Part shown: positions 22,989-29,169 of the stretch, piece by piece
Position numbering within the stretch: the stretch's first letter is position 1
Layout: each line of letters starts with the position of its first letter
Assembly: GCA_965242595.1 (NCBI GenBank)
Contig: OZ251464.1
Span: forward strand, 2,480,001-2,544,000
Direction: 5' to 3'
Length of the DNA stretch: 64,000 bases
Origin: SP197 sp965242595
GTDB lineage: Bacteria > Pseudomonadota > Alphaproteobacteria > SP197
Notes under the pieces: generated by a model
Told to the model about the DNA's origin: nothing
What the model saw: the letters and a program-made list of their open reading frames with translations, nothing else
Database searches by the model: none
Position numbers and translations under genes: made by a program

Positions 22989-23387
22989 ATGTCGCGCAAG
23001 CCTAGCAAGCCTCAACGTCAGCGCGATAACCCCAAGGCGCACAAGGTCGTGGCGCCGCCGCCCGGCGCTGACCTGGCGCAGGTGGCGGCGGCGTGCCATT
23101 ATGTTGGTAGCCCGTATCATAAGGATCGTCCCAGCTTCGCCGGGATGCCCTGCCACCGTCCCGATGCAAACAAGTGTCCGGGCAATCTGGCAAAGCGGCG
23201 GGGTCGTGTCGAGGGCTGGCTTCGCGAAGCTGTGAAGGCGGGCCGCACCGGGGTGTGGGATGGGAGTTTCCCGCGCTATGTCTGGCACCGCGAGGACGAT
23301 ATCGTGTTCGAGGCCCGACACGGGGGTTCGGGTGAATACCACGGCTATCCTCTGGAGCCGTGGCAGCATGTGAGGGGGCTGAAATGA
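22989..23387 (+). CDS. Cassette gene A: small Cys/His-rich protein of unknown function
   Basis: A 132-residue basic protein with possible metal ligands C36, H37, H44, C55, H56 and C63, followed by GSFPRYVWHREDDIVFEAR and a GEYHGYPLEPW end. I have an impression of similar small proteins encoded next to ImmA/IrrE-like genes, but I cannot name a family. The ATG at 22989 has GGAGG six bases before it and was preferred over 22968. A weak promoter candidate, TTGACC at 22924 with TCCGAT 17 bases on, lies upstream. Its stop overlaps the start of gene B (ATGA), so the two are translated together. It is inside the repeat-bounded cassette. Confidence 0.8.
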   Translation: MSRKPSKPQRQRDNPKAHKVVAPPPGADLAQVAAACHYVGSPYHKDRPSFAGMPCHRPDANKCPGNLAKRRGRVEGWLREAVKAGRTGVWDGSFPRYVWHREDDIVFEARHGGSGEYHGYPLEPWQHVRGLK

Positions 23388-24649
23388 GCGTCCGTTTCGG
23401 GTTCGACTGGGTAGAGGCTCCGCCTTCGCAGGACGAGCGCTCACGCGTGACCATGGCCGCGTTTTCCGTCGAAGTGGGCGGAGTCCACGTCACCTCGGTG
23501 CTGGACCGCTCGAGCCGGGCCTATCGGGACCATGTCGTGGTGCCTCTGTTCACGGTGGCGGAATGGCTGGTCCTGCATTGGTGGCACATCTTCAACGAAG
23601 TTGACGATACGCGGGAACAGAGACCCGATTTCGAGGCCCGGCACAATCTGGCCTTTGCTGGCGACGGCTTCGTTCTTCCCAGCCTCACCATGGCGCCGAC
23701 GCCGAAGCGCATGCGCCTCTGTTGGAGTCCCTACCGACCGCGTCACGCCCGGATCGAGTTCGTCAAGGAGGGCGAGGCGACCGTCGCGCATGCAAGGCTG
23801 GAAGCGCAATGCCGCGATCTGGTCGAGGCCGTGCTGGAAAGATTGCGGGTCCATGACATCGACCCAGGCACGCTGGACGACGAATGGGCGGCGATCAACG
23901 CGCTCGACAAGGGTGAGCAGGAATTCTGCCGCGCCGCCGCTCTGCTCGGCGCCGATCCCTTCGATGTTCCCGACCGTCTGGCCGACGCGATCATGAAACT
24001 CTGGCAAAGCACCGCTCCATCGCTACGCGACGATGCCCTGGCGGCCGCCCGTGCCAGCGCCGTGCCGCAGATGAGCGCGTGGCTGGAGGCCTCCCTGGAG
24101 GCTCTCCAGGATGCGAAAGGTGGCAGCGACTGGCCGCAGGTGCGCGCGGCTCTGCCGCCGCCCCGCGCTGCCCCGCCCTGGAGGCGGGGCCACGATCTGG
24201 CGGGCGCGGTTCGCCAGACACTGGGCAGCGGCGACGGCCGGTTCGATTTTGCAGCGACGGGTTCCCTGTCGCTTCACTGGAGCGAGACACAGCCGCCTTC
24301 GGCGCGCGTCCAGGGGCTGGTGGCGGCAGCGGACGCGCCGGCATATGTGGCAGCCTCGCGAGGCGAGACGGGCCAGCGCTTTCTGGCGGCGCGCGCCCTG
24401 GGCGATTATCTGGACCGGTCCCGGCCGGGGCCGGCGATCCTGAGTTCGCTGGCAACGAACCGCCAGGCGCAATCGCGCGCCTTTGCGGCGGAGTTTCTGG
24501 CACCGGCCGAATCCTTGCGCCAGCGCCTGAACGGCGGGCCGGTGGAACCGGAGCGGGTGGACGAACTCGGCGCCGAGTTCGGTGTCTCCAGCCAAGTGAT
24601 CCGCCATCAGATCGAGAACAACCGGCTGGCGACCATCGCCGCCTGGTGA
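23384..24649 (+). CDS. Cassette gene B: ImmA/IrrE-like protein with degenerate metalloprotease site
   Basis: A 421-residue protein. The C-terminal part has the ImmA/IrrE layout: QRFLAARALGDYL (331-343) lines up with the usual RFTLAHELGHYL, QAQSRAFAAEFLAP (361-374) with the QANRFAAELLMP element, and a VSSQVIRHQIENN helix follows. The expected HExxH zinc motif reads R-A-L-G-D, so both His and the Glu are lost and peptidase activity is unlikely. The N-terminal 250 residues are unassigned. Active relatives cleave repressors of mobile elements or stress regulators; a non-catalytic form might sense or bind a partner such as gene A. The start codon overlaps the gene A stop, with GAGGGGG in front. 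Confidence 0.82.
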   Translation: MSVRFGFDWVEAPPSQDERSRVTMAAFSVEVGGVHVTSVLDRSSRAYRDHVVVPLFTVAEWLVLHWWHIFNEVDDTREQRPDFEARHNLAFAGDGFVLPSLTMAPTPKRMRLCWSPYRPRHARIEFVKEGEATVAHARLEAQCRDLVEAVLERLRVHDIDPGTLDDEWAAINALDKGEQEFCRAAALLGADPFDVPDRLADAIMKLWQSTAPSLRDDALAAARASAVPQMSAWLEASLEALQDAKGGSDWPQVRAALPPPRAAPPWRRGHDLAGAVRQTLGSGDGRFDFAATGSLSLHWSETQPPSARVQGLVAAADAPAYVAASRGETGQRFLAARALGDYLDRSRPGPAILSSLATNRQAQSRAFAAEFLAPAESLRQRLNGGPVEPERVDELGAEFGVSSQVIRHQIENNRLATIAAW

Positions 24650-24654
24650 CAGGT

Positions 24655-24682
24655 GGCCGCGCGCGCCAGCTGACGCGCGGCC
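24655..24682. terminator. Hairpin between convergent cassette genes B and C
   Basis: GGCCGCGCG pairs with CGCGCGGCC around a 10-base loop. There is no T-run on either strand, so intrinsic termination is uncertain, but the position between two convergent stops fits. Confidence 0.45.
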
Positions 24683-24694
24683 GGGGCGGTGGGT

Positions 24695-25018
24695 CTAGTG
24701 GTGCTTTAGCAAAAGCCAAGTGAAGAAAAATGCTGCGACTGCCGTGATGGGGCCGAGCCAACCGTCGTGGTCGTTCAGGAATGCGACCATGGGTTCGGAG
24801 TTGAAGATCGGGAACCCCGCACACACCAGTCCGATCGATGTGCTCACAGTGGCTGCCAGCCAACGGCGTTGCTCGTCCCGGATGACCTTGTGTATCCGGT
24901 CCGTCACCGCGCCTTGAGCCAACTCCTCCCGGATCATCTGGCAAACCCGGTCGTTCATGCTGCCCTGGGCGGTGCGGATAGCGGCCGGCGTCCGGGCGGG
25001 GCTGGGGAAGCTGGTCAT
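24695..25018 (-). CDS. Cassette gene C: chimeric small membrane protein starting with the hspQ N-terminus
   Basis: From ATG 25018 the 107-residue product begins MTSFPSPARTPAAIRTA, almost the same as the first 17 residues of HspQ because this start lies in the second direct-repeat copy. The rest is unrelated: a polar helix (about 21-52) and two membrane segments near 53-71 and 86-104 ending WLLLKHH. The repeat also supplies a copy of the hspQ promoter. An internal ATG at 24958, just outside the repeat and with AGGG close upstream, could be the ancestral start and would give 87 residues. Small two-helix membrane proteins often serve as effectors in defence or toxin modules; that role is inference only. 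Confidence 0.7.
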   Translation of the reverse strand: MTSFPSPARTPAAIRTAQGSMNDRVCQMIREELAQGAVTDRIHKVIRDEQRRWLAATVSTSIGLVCAGFPIFNSEPMVAFLNDHDGWLGPITAVAAFFFTWLLLKHH

Positions 25019-25091
25019 CGGCGGTGGGTTAGCAGACCGGACGGGTGGGACCAAGGGGCGCGGCGCGGCCGGGGGGTGTCACAGGGGTGTC
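24968..25091. repeat. Direct repeat copy 2
   Basis: Second copy of the hspQ 5' end and promoter (24968-25059 and 25060-25091), lacking the 26-base segment of copy 1. It lies between gene C and trxB, so recombination between copies would delete genes A, B and C and restore hspQ next to trxB. Confidence 0.9.
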
Positions 25092-25174
25092 GGGAGGGTG
25101 CCGCAAGGGTGTCGCAGGGGTGGCGGTGGGGGGTGGCGGTGATAGATTGGGGTGGGTTCCGGAGGCGGTAGGCG

Positions 25175-26143
25175 ATGGCGATGGCGGGTCATTCCCGGGT
25201 TTTGATTCTGGGGTCGGGGCCGGCGGGGCTTACGGCGGCGGTTTATGCCGCCCGGGCCGGGCTGGCGCCGGTGTTGCTGCATGGCATCCAGCCCGGCGGC
25301 CAGATGACCATCACCACCGATGTCGAGAATTATCCGGGCTTTGCCGATGTGGTGCAGGGGCCGTGGCTGATGGAGCAGATGACCGAACAGGCGCGCAAGG
25401 TGGGAACCGTGTTCGTGGACGATCTGGCGGTCGCCATCGATGCGGCGCGGCGCCCGTTTCGCGTGACGGGGGATTCGGGCGCCCGTTACGAGGGCGATGC
25501 GCTGATCGTGGCGACCGGGGCGCAGGCCAAATGGCTGGGGCTGGAGAGCGAGCGGCGCTTTCAGGGGTTCGGCGTTTCGGCCTGCGCCACCTGCGACGGC
25601 TTTTTCTTCCGCGGCAAGCGGGTGTGCGTGGTGGGCGGCGGCAACACGGCGGTGGAAGAGGCGCTCTATCTCACCCATCACGCGCGGAGCGTGACGCTGA
25701 TCCACCGGCGCGGCGCGCTGCGGGCCGAGAACATCCTGCAACGCCGCCTGCTGGCCCATCCCGCCATCGAGGTGCTGTGGCACCATGTGCTGGAGGAGGT
25801 GCTGGGGCGCGACGAGCCGCCGCATGTGACCGGCATCCGGGTGCGGAATGTGGAGACCGGGGCCACGGCCGAGATGGAGATGGACGGCGTTTTCATCGCC
25901 ATCGGCCACCGCCCCAACACCGATATGGCCAGGGGGGTTCTGGCCATGGACGACGAAGGCTATATCGCCACCGCGGCCGATGGCACCGCCACCTCGGTGG
26001 CCGGCATTTTCGCGGCCGGCGACGTCCAGGACAAGGTGTTCCGCCAGGCGGTGACGGCCGCCGGCAGCGGCTGCATGGCGGCGCTGGAGGCCGAGAAATT
26101 TCTGGCGGCGGCCGATGACGGGGGGCGCCTGGCGGCCGAATAG
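25175..26143 (+). CDS. trxB: Thioredoxin-disulfide reductase TrxB
   Basis: A 322-residue low-molecular-weight thioredoxin reductase that passes electrons from NADPH via FAD to thioredoxin. It has the FAD motif LGSGPAGLTAA near residue 12, the redox pair C137-A-T-C140, the NADPH-binding VVGGGNTAVEEA, and the C-terminal FAD segment IFAAGDVQDK. The ATG at 25175 follows GGAGG; an alternative ATG is two codons on. It is followed 26 bases later by a lysR-type gene on the same strand, a pairing often seen in alphaproteobacteria. Confidence 0.97.
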   Translation: MAMAGHSRVLILGSGPAGLTAAVYAARAGLAPVLLHGIQPGGQMTITTDVENYPGFADVVQGPWLMEQMTEQARKVGTVFVDDLAVAIDAARRPFRVTGDSGARYEGDALIVATGAQAKWLGLESERRFQGFGVSACATCDGFFFRGKRVCVVGGGNTAVEEALYLTHHARSVTLIHRRGALRAENILQRRLLAHPAIEVLWHHVLEEVLGRDEPPHVTGIRVRNVETGATAEMEMDGVFIAIGHRPNTDMARGVLAMDDEGYIATAADGTATSVAGIFAAGDVQDKVFRQAVTAAGSGCMAALEAEKFLAAADDGGRLAAE

Positions 26144-26169
26144 ACGCACTGGGCGCGACGAGGCGGGCG

Positions 26170-27060
26170 ATGGACTGGGACAGGCTGCGCATCTTCTACC
26201 ATGTCGCCGAAGCCGGCAGCTTTACCCGGGCCGGCGAGCAGCTGCAGCTGCATCAATCGGCAATCAGCCGCCAGATCGGCGCCCTGGAGAGAAGCCTGGG
26301 GGTGATCCTGTTTCACCGCCATGCCCGCGGCCTGCTGGTGACCGAACAGGGCGATACGCTCTATCGGGCGGCGCGCGAGATCTATGGCAAGATCGCCATG
26401 GTCGAAGCCTCGCTGACCGACAGCAAGCGGCGCCCGTCCGGGCCGCTGACCGTAACCGCCACCACCGGCTTTTCGTTCGTCTGGTTGATGCCGAAGATCG
26501 TGGACTTCATGGAGGATTACCCGGAGATCTCCATCGCCCTGCGCATGGAGGACAGGGAGCTGGACCTTTCCATGCGCGAGGCGGATATCGGCATAAGGCT
26601 GGGGCGGCCCACCCAGCCGGACCTGATCCAGCTGCCGCTGATGACCATGCACTTTCACGTCTTCGCCTCGCCCCATTACCTGAAGGTGTGGGGCACGCCG
26701 AAGACGCTGGACGACCTGAGCAATCACCGCATGATCGTCTATGACAACGGGCCGCTGAAGGAGGTGGTCAGCCCGCCCTGGCTGTTGCACGCCTTCGACG
26801 GCGACGCCCCGCCGCGCCGCCCGGCCATGACGGTGAACTCCATGCTGGGGATGCGCCGGGCGATGGAAAGCGGCCTGGGGGTCGCCATCCTGCCGGAATA
26901 TGTGCTGGAAAGCCCCGATCTCTATCAGCGCCTGGAGATCGACGCGCCGCTGCCCAAGGTAAGGGTCTATTTCGTCTATCCGGAAGAACAGCGCCATTCC
27001 GCCCGCATCGGCGCCTTTCGCGATTTTCTGCTGGAAAAGGTGGCAGAAGGGCGCCGGTGA
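26170..27060 (+). CDS. LysR-type transcriptional regulator
   Basis: A 296-residue LysR regulator. The winged-helix DNA-binding domain (residues 1-60) contains IFYHVAEAGSFTRAGEQLQLHQSAIS-like spacing and is followed by a periplasmic-binding-protein-like effector domain ending EKVAEGRR. Its target genes and effector are not evident; the position directly after trxB suggests a conserved functional link, possibly redox control, but this is inference. The downstream 300 bases hold the RNA candidate. Confidence 0.93.
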   Translation: MDWDRLRIFYHVAEAGSFTRAGEQLQLHQSAISRQIGALERSLGVILFHRHARGLLVTEQGDTLYRAAREIYGKIAMVEASLTDSKRRPSGPLTVTATTGFSFVWLMPKIVDFMEDYPEISIALRMEDRELDLSMREADIGIRLGRPTQPDLIQLPLMTMHFHVFASPHYLKVWGTPKTLDDLSNHRMIVYDNGPLKEVVSPPWLLHAFDGDAPPRRPAMTVNSMLGMRRAMESGLGVAILPEYVLESPDLYQRLEIDAPLPKVRVYFVYPEEQRHSARIGAFRDFLLEKVAEGRR

Positions 27061-27167
27061 CGAGATTGCACCTGGCGGCGAGATCAATGCACCACCCATG
27101 CAATGGCTGCATGGCAGGGTTGCCATAATAGATATGGCGCCGCCGCCCGCCCTGTCCTATCTATCGT

Positions 27168-27311
27168 CCGGACACGCAAGGCGGACTCCCCCCGTCCGCA
27201 AGCGTGTCTCCCAGGCTCTGCCTGGAACGGGGCCGCAAGGCTCCGACGTCTCCCAGACGTGAAGCCTCCCTCATCGACTGGGGCCGGGTTGCAAAACCCG
27301 GCCCCTCTTTT
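27168..27311 (+). ncRNA. Candidate small RNA with four hairpins and an intrinsic terminator
   Basis: Four consecutive perfect or near-perfect hairpins lie on the plus strand: GACACGC/GCGTGTC with inner GCGGAC/GTCCGC and loop TCCCCCC (27171-27208); CCAGGC/GCCTGG (27211-27225); CGGGGCC/GGCTCCG with a GCAA loop (27228-27245); and ACGTCT/AGACGT with loop CCC (27246-27260). A terminator follows. The exposed C-rich loops could pair with Shine-Dalgarno sequences, as in C-rich-motif sRNAs of alphaproteobacteria. A -10-like CATAAT at 27124 is a possible promoter element. I recognise no named RNA family, and it does not look like 6S or SRP RNA. Confidence 0.55.
27280..27311 (+). terminator. Intrinsic terminator after the small-RNA candidate
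   Basis: An 11-bp stem GGGGCCGGGTT / AACCCGGCCCC around a GCAA loop is followed directly by TCTTTT. It would end either the lysR transcript or a separate sRNA. Confidence 0.8.
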
Positions 27312-27356
27312 CGCTGGCGCCGCCCGGCTATGCTATGGGCCGGTCACATGGACTGG

Positions 27357-28349
27357 TTACATAAATAGGCGCTCGCCCGTCATGCCGTCGTAGAGATGGG
27401 CGACCTCGGGGCCATAGCCGTTGTAGATCACGGTGGGAACGCGCTCGCCGCTGCCCAGCACCCGTTCGCTGGCCTGGCTCCAGCGGGGATGGGGCACGTC
27501 GGGATTGACATTGGCCCAGAAGCCGTATTCCGACGGCACCAGCTGTTCCCAGAAGCTCACTGGGCGTTCCTCGGCCAGGGTGACGCGAACGATCGATTTC
27601 ACCGATTTGAAGCCGTATTTCCAGGGCAGGTGCAGGCGCAGCGGGGCGCCGAACTGGTTGGCCATGGGCTGGCCATAGGCACCGGTAACGACGAAGGCAA
27701 GGTCGTTCTCGGCCTCGGCCAGCGTGACTCCCTCGGTATAGGGCCAGGGATACCAGAACTGCTTCTGGCCGGGCGCCATGTCTTCGTCCTGGAAGGTCTG
27801 CATGACGACATATCTGGCCGCAGCCAGGGGGCGGGCGAAGGCAACCAGGGCGGCGAGGGGAAAGCCGGTCCAGGGCACCACCATGGACCAGGCCTCGACG
27901 CAGCGATGGCGATAGATGCGCTCTTCCAGGGCCATGGCGCGGATCAGGCTGTCGATATCGACCGTCCTTTCCTCCTCCACCAAGCCGTCGAAGGTCACGG
28001 CCCAGGGGCGGCGGCGCAGGTCGCGGGCGCGTTGCCAGATGGTCTTGTGGCTGCCGAATTCGTAGAAGTTGTTATAGGTCAGGTTGTCTTCGGCGGCGGT
28101 AACGGCCCGCCCGGCATCGCCATAGGCCGGATTGGCCGCCGCCGGGTAAAGATCGGCGCTGGGGTCGGCGGCCGCCTGTTCTGCGGCGGCGGCAACCGCT
28201 TCGGGATCGGCGCGCCCCGGCAGGGCGGTGGCGGCCAGGATCGGGCCGGCGGCCAGGGTGGCGGCAAAGCGGCGCCGGCTCTGCCACACCGCCTCCGGCG
28301 TCGCCAGGCGTTCCGGCAGCTGCCAGCGCGGCTTGGATCGTGTCAGCAT
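27357..28349 (-). CDS. msrP: Periplasmic methionine-sulfoxide reductase catalytic subunit MsrP (YedY)
   Basis: A 330-residue molybdenum enzyme that repairs oxidised methionines in periplasmic proteins. A Tat signal SRRRFAATLAAGPILAATALPG sits near residues 24-46, so it is exported folded. The oxidoreductase molybdopterin domain shows the FYEFGSHKTIW segment, the molybdenum ligand Cys in YRHRCVEAWSMVVPW, and QFGAPLRLHLPWKYGFKS. The ATG at 28349 gives a normal N-region before the twin arginines. The haem membrane partner MsrQ is not next to it and may be elsewhere. It converges on the small-RNA candidate. Confidence 0.95.
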   Translation of the reverse strand: MLTRSKPRWQLPERLATPEAVWQSRRRFAATLAAGPILAATALPGRADPEAVAAAAEQAAADPSADLYPAAANPAYGDAGRAVTAAEDNLTYNNFYEFGSHKTIWQRARDLRRRPWAVTFDGLVEEERTVDIDSLIRAMALEERIYRHRCVEAWSMVVPWTGFPLAALVAFARPLAAARYVVMQTFQDEDMAPGQKQFWYPWPYTEGVTLAEAENDLAFVVTGAYGQPMANQFGAPLRLHLPWKYGFKSVKSIVRVTLAEERPVSFWEQLVPSEYGFWANVNPDVPHPRWSQASERVLGSGERVPTVIYNGYGPEVAHLYDGMTGERLFM

Positions 28350-28492
28350 GGCGGCCTTCCTTCGGTTTGCTGTGGCCAGGATGGCGTCTGGGAGGCGTTC
28401 TGCCAAGCCTGCCAGTCAAAGAGGGCGCGAAGGACACCATTTTCGCCTGGGGGTCGATGCTTGCCGCTTTCGCGGGGCGGCGGAAGGCAGGC

Positions 28493-28521
28493 TTGCGCCT
28501 GGCGGCGCCATGGCCTAGTGT
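28493..28521 (+). promoter_or_regulatory. Possible promoter of the coiled-coil membrane protein gene
   Basis: TTGCGC (28493-28498), 17 bases, TAGTGT (28516-28521), about 40 bases before the ATG at 28569. Moderate match only. Confidence 0.35.
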
Positions 28522-28568
28522 GTGATCGTTCGGAAGCCACATTGTCGAAATTCCGGAGTGCTAGCGCC

Positions 28569-28835
28569 ATGACCGTTGCCGTCCTCGATACTCTCACGGT
28601 CGTCCGTGACCTTGAGGCCGCCGGTGTCGAACGCCGCCAGGCCGAAGCGCATGCCGAAGCGTTGCGCCAGGCCATCGCCACCGACCGTGACAACCTGGCC
28701 ACCAAGGCCGACCTGGCGAAGATCGACGGCACGCTTTCCGCCCTGAAAGCCGAACTTGGCGCCATGAGGTGGCTTTTGGGCTTTCTCATGGTGCTGGTGG
28801 CCGCCATGGCCGCGCGCCTTTTCGGTGCCATCTAG
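28569..28835 (+). CDS. Short coiled-coil protein with C-terminal membrane anchor (DUF1640/CCDC90-like)
   Basis: An 88-residue protein. Residues 5-62 form a helical, heptad-like region (AAGVERRQAEAHAEALRQAI) with the family element LATKADLAKID, and residues 67-88 are a membrane segment ending MAARLFGAI. This matches the short bacterial DUF1640 proteins related to the mitochondrial MCU regulator family; their bacterial function is unknown. The ATG at 28569 was chosen because the longer upstream frame is antisense to msrP. It stands alone. Confidence 0.85.
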   Translation: MTVAVLDTLTVVRDLEAAGVERRQAEAHAEALRQAIATDRDNLATKADLAKIDGTLSALKAELGAMRWLLGFLMVLVAAMAARLFGAI

Positions 28836-29149
28836 CCCCCCTGAGCGCGCCGGCATCCCGTCGGCAGCGGGCCGCAAGGCCCACCGTTCCTTTGTGTCCC
28901 GGGTTCTTTGTGTCCCGGGCCAAAACGCAGGTTTGCGCCCGGCCGCCGCGCCCTCAGCGGCGGCGGCGGGGTCTGAATGGGGTGGGCATGGCGGTTTTCC
29001 TCGGGCTTCGGGGCGGCCAGGGTTGGCGGATAGTTGACGCGGGGCGCGAATTGCAGCAGCTTTGTGGCGAATCGGGTGCAGAGCCGAAGGGGGGCGCGAA
29101 TCATGGACCGGGTGGCGAGACGGAATTTCCCTTGTAAATCAATAGCTTA
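28836..29149. other. Intergenic region before the poly-C tract
   Basis: About 310 bases. It contains a tandem duplication of CTTTGTGTCCCGGG (28890-28920). On the minus strand there is a 12-codon ORF MPTPFRPRRRR (28989-28954) with GAGGA eight bases upstream, which might be a leader peptide. ATG 29103 on the plus strand, with AAGGGGGG before it, is the likely start of the autotransporter gene when the C tract is one base shorter. No convincing sigma-70 promoter was found. Confidence 0.4.
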
Positions 29150-29164
29150 CCCCCCCCCCCCCCC
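29150..29164 (+). repeat. C15 homopolymer tract at the start of the autotransporter gene
   Basis: Fifteen consecutive C separate the ATG at 29103 from the signal-peptide frame. At 15 C, that ATG leads to a stop at 29175-29177. At 14 (or 11 or 17) C it would read into the autotransporter frame. This is the expected architecture of an on/off slippage switch. Confidence 0.9.
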
Positions 29165-29169
29165 GCCGC

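Noticed and set aside
22837..25127. CRISPR array
   Set aside because: The repeats are 11 bp and contiguous, without spacers; no cas genes are nearby. No CRISPR array was seen anywhere in the window.
27168..27311. 6S RNA or SRP RNA
   Set aside because: The four separate hairpins do not form one long rod with a central bubble, and the SRP tetraloop context is absent.
27396..28568. Long plus-strand frame leading into the coiled-coil protein
   Set aside because: It is antisense to msrP; only the last 88 codons from ATG 28569 look like a protein.
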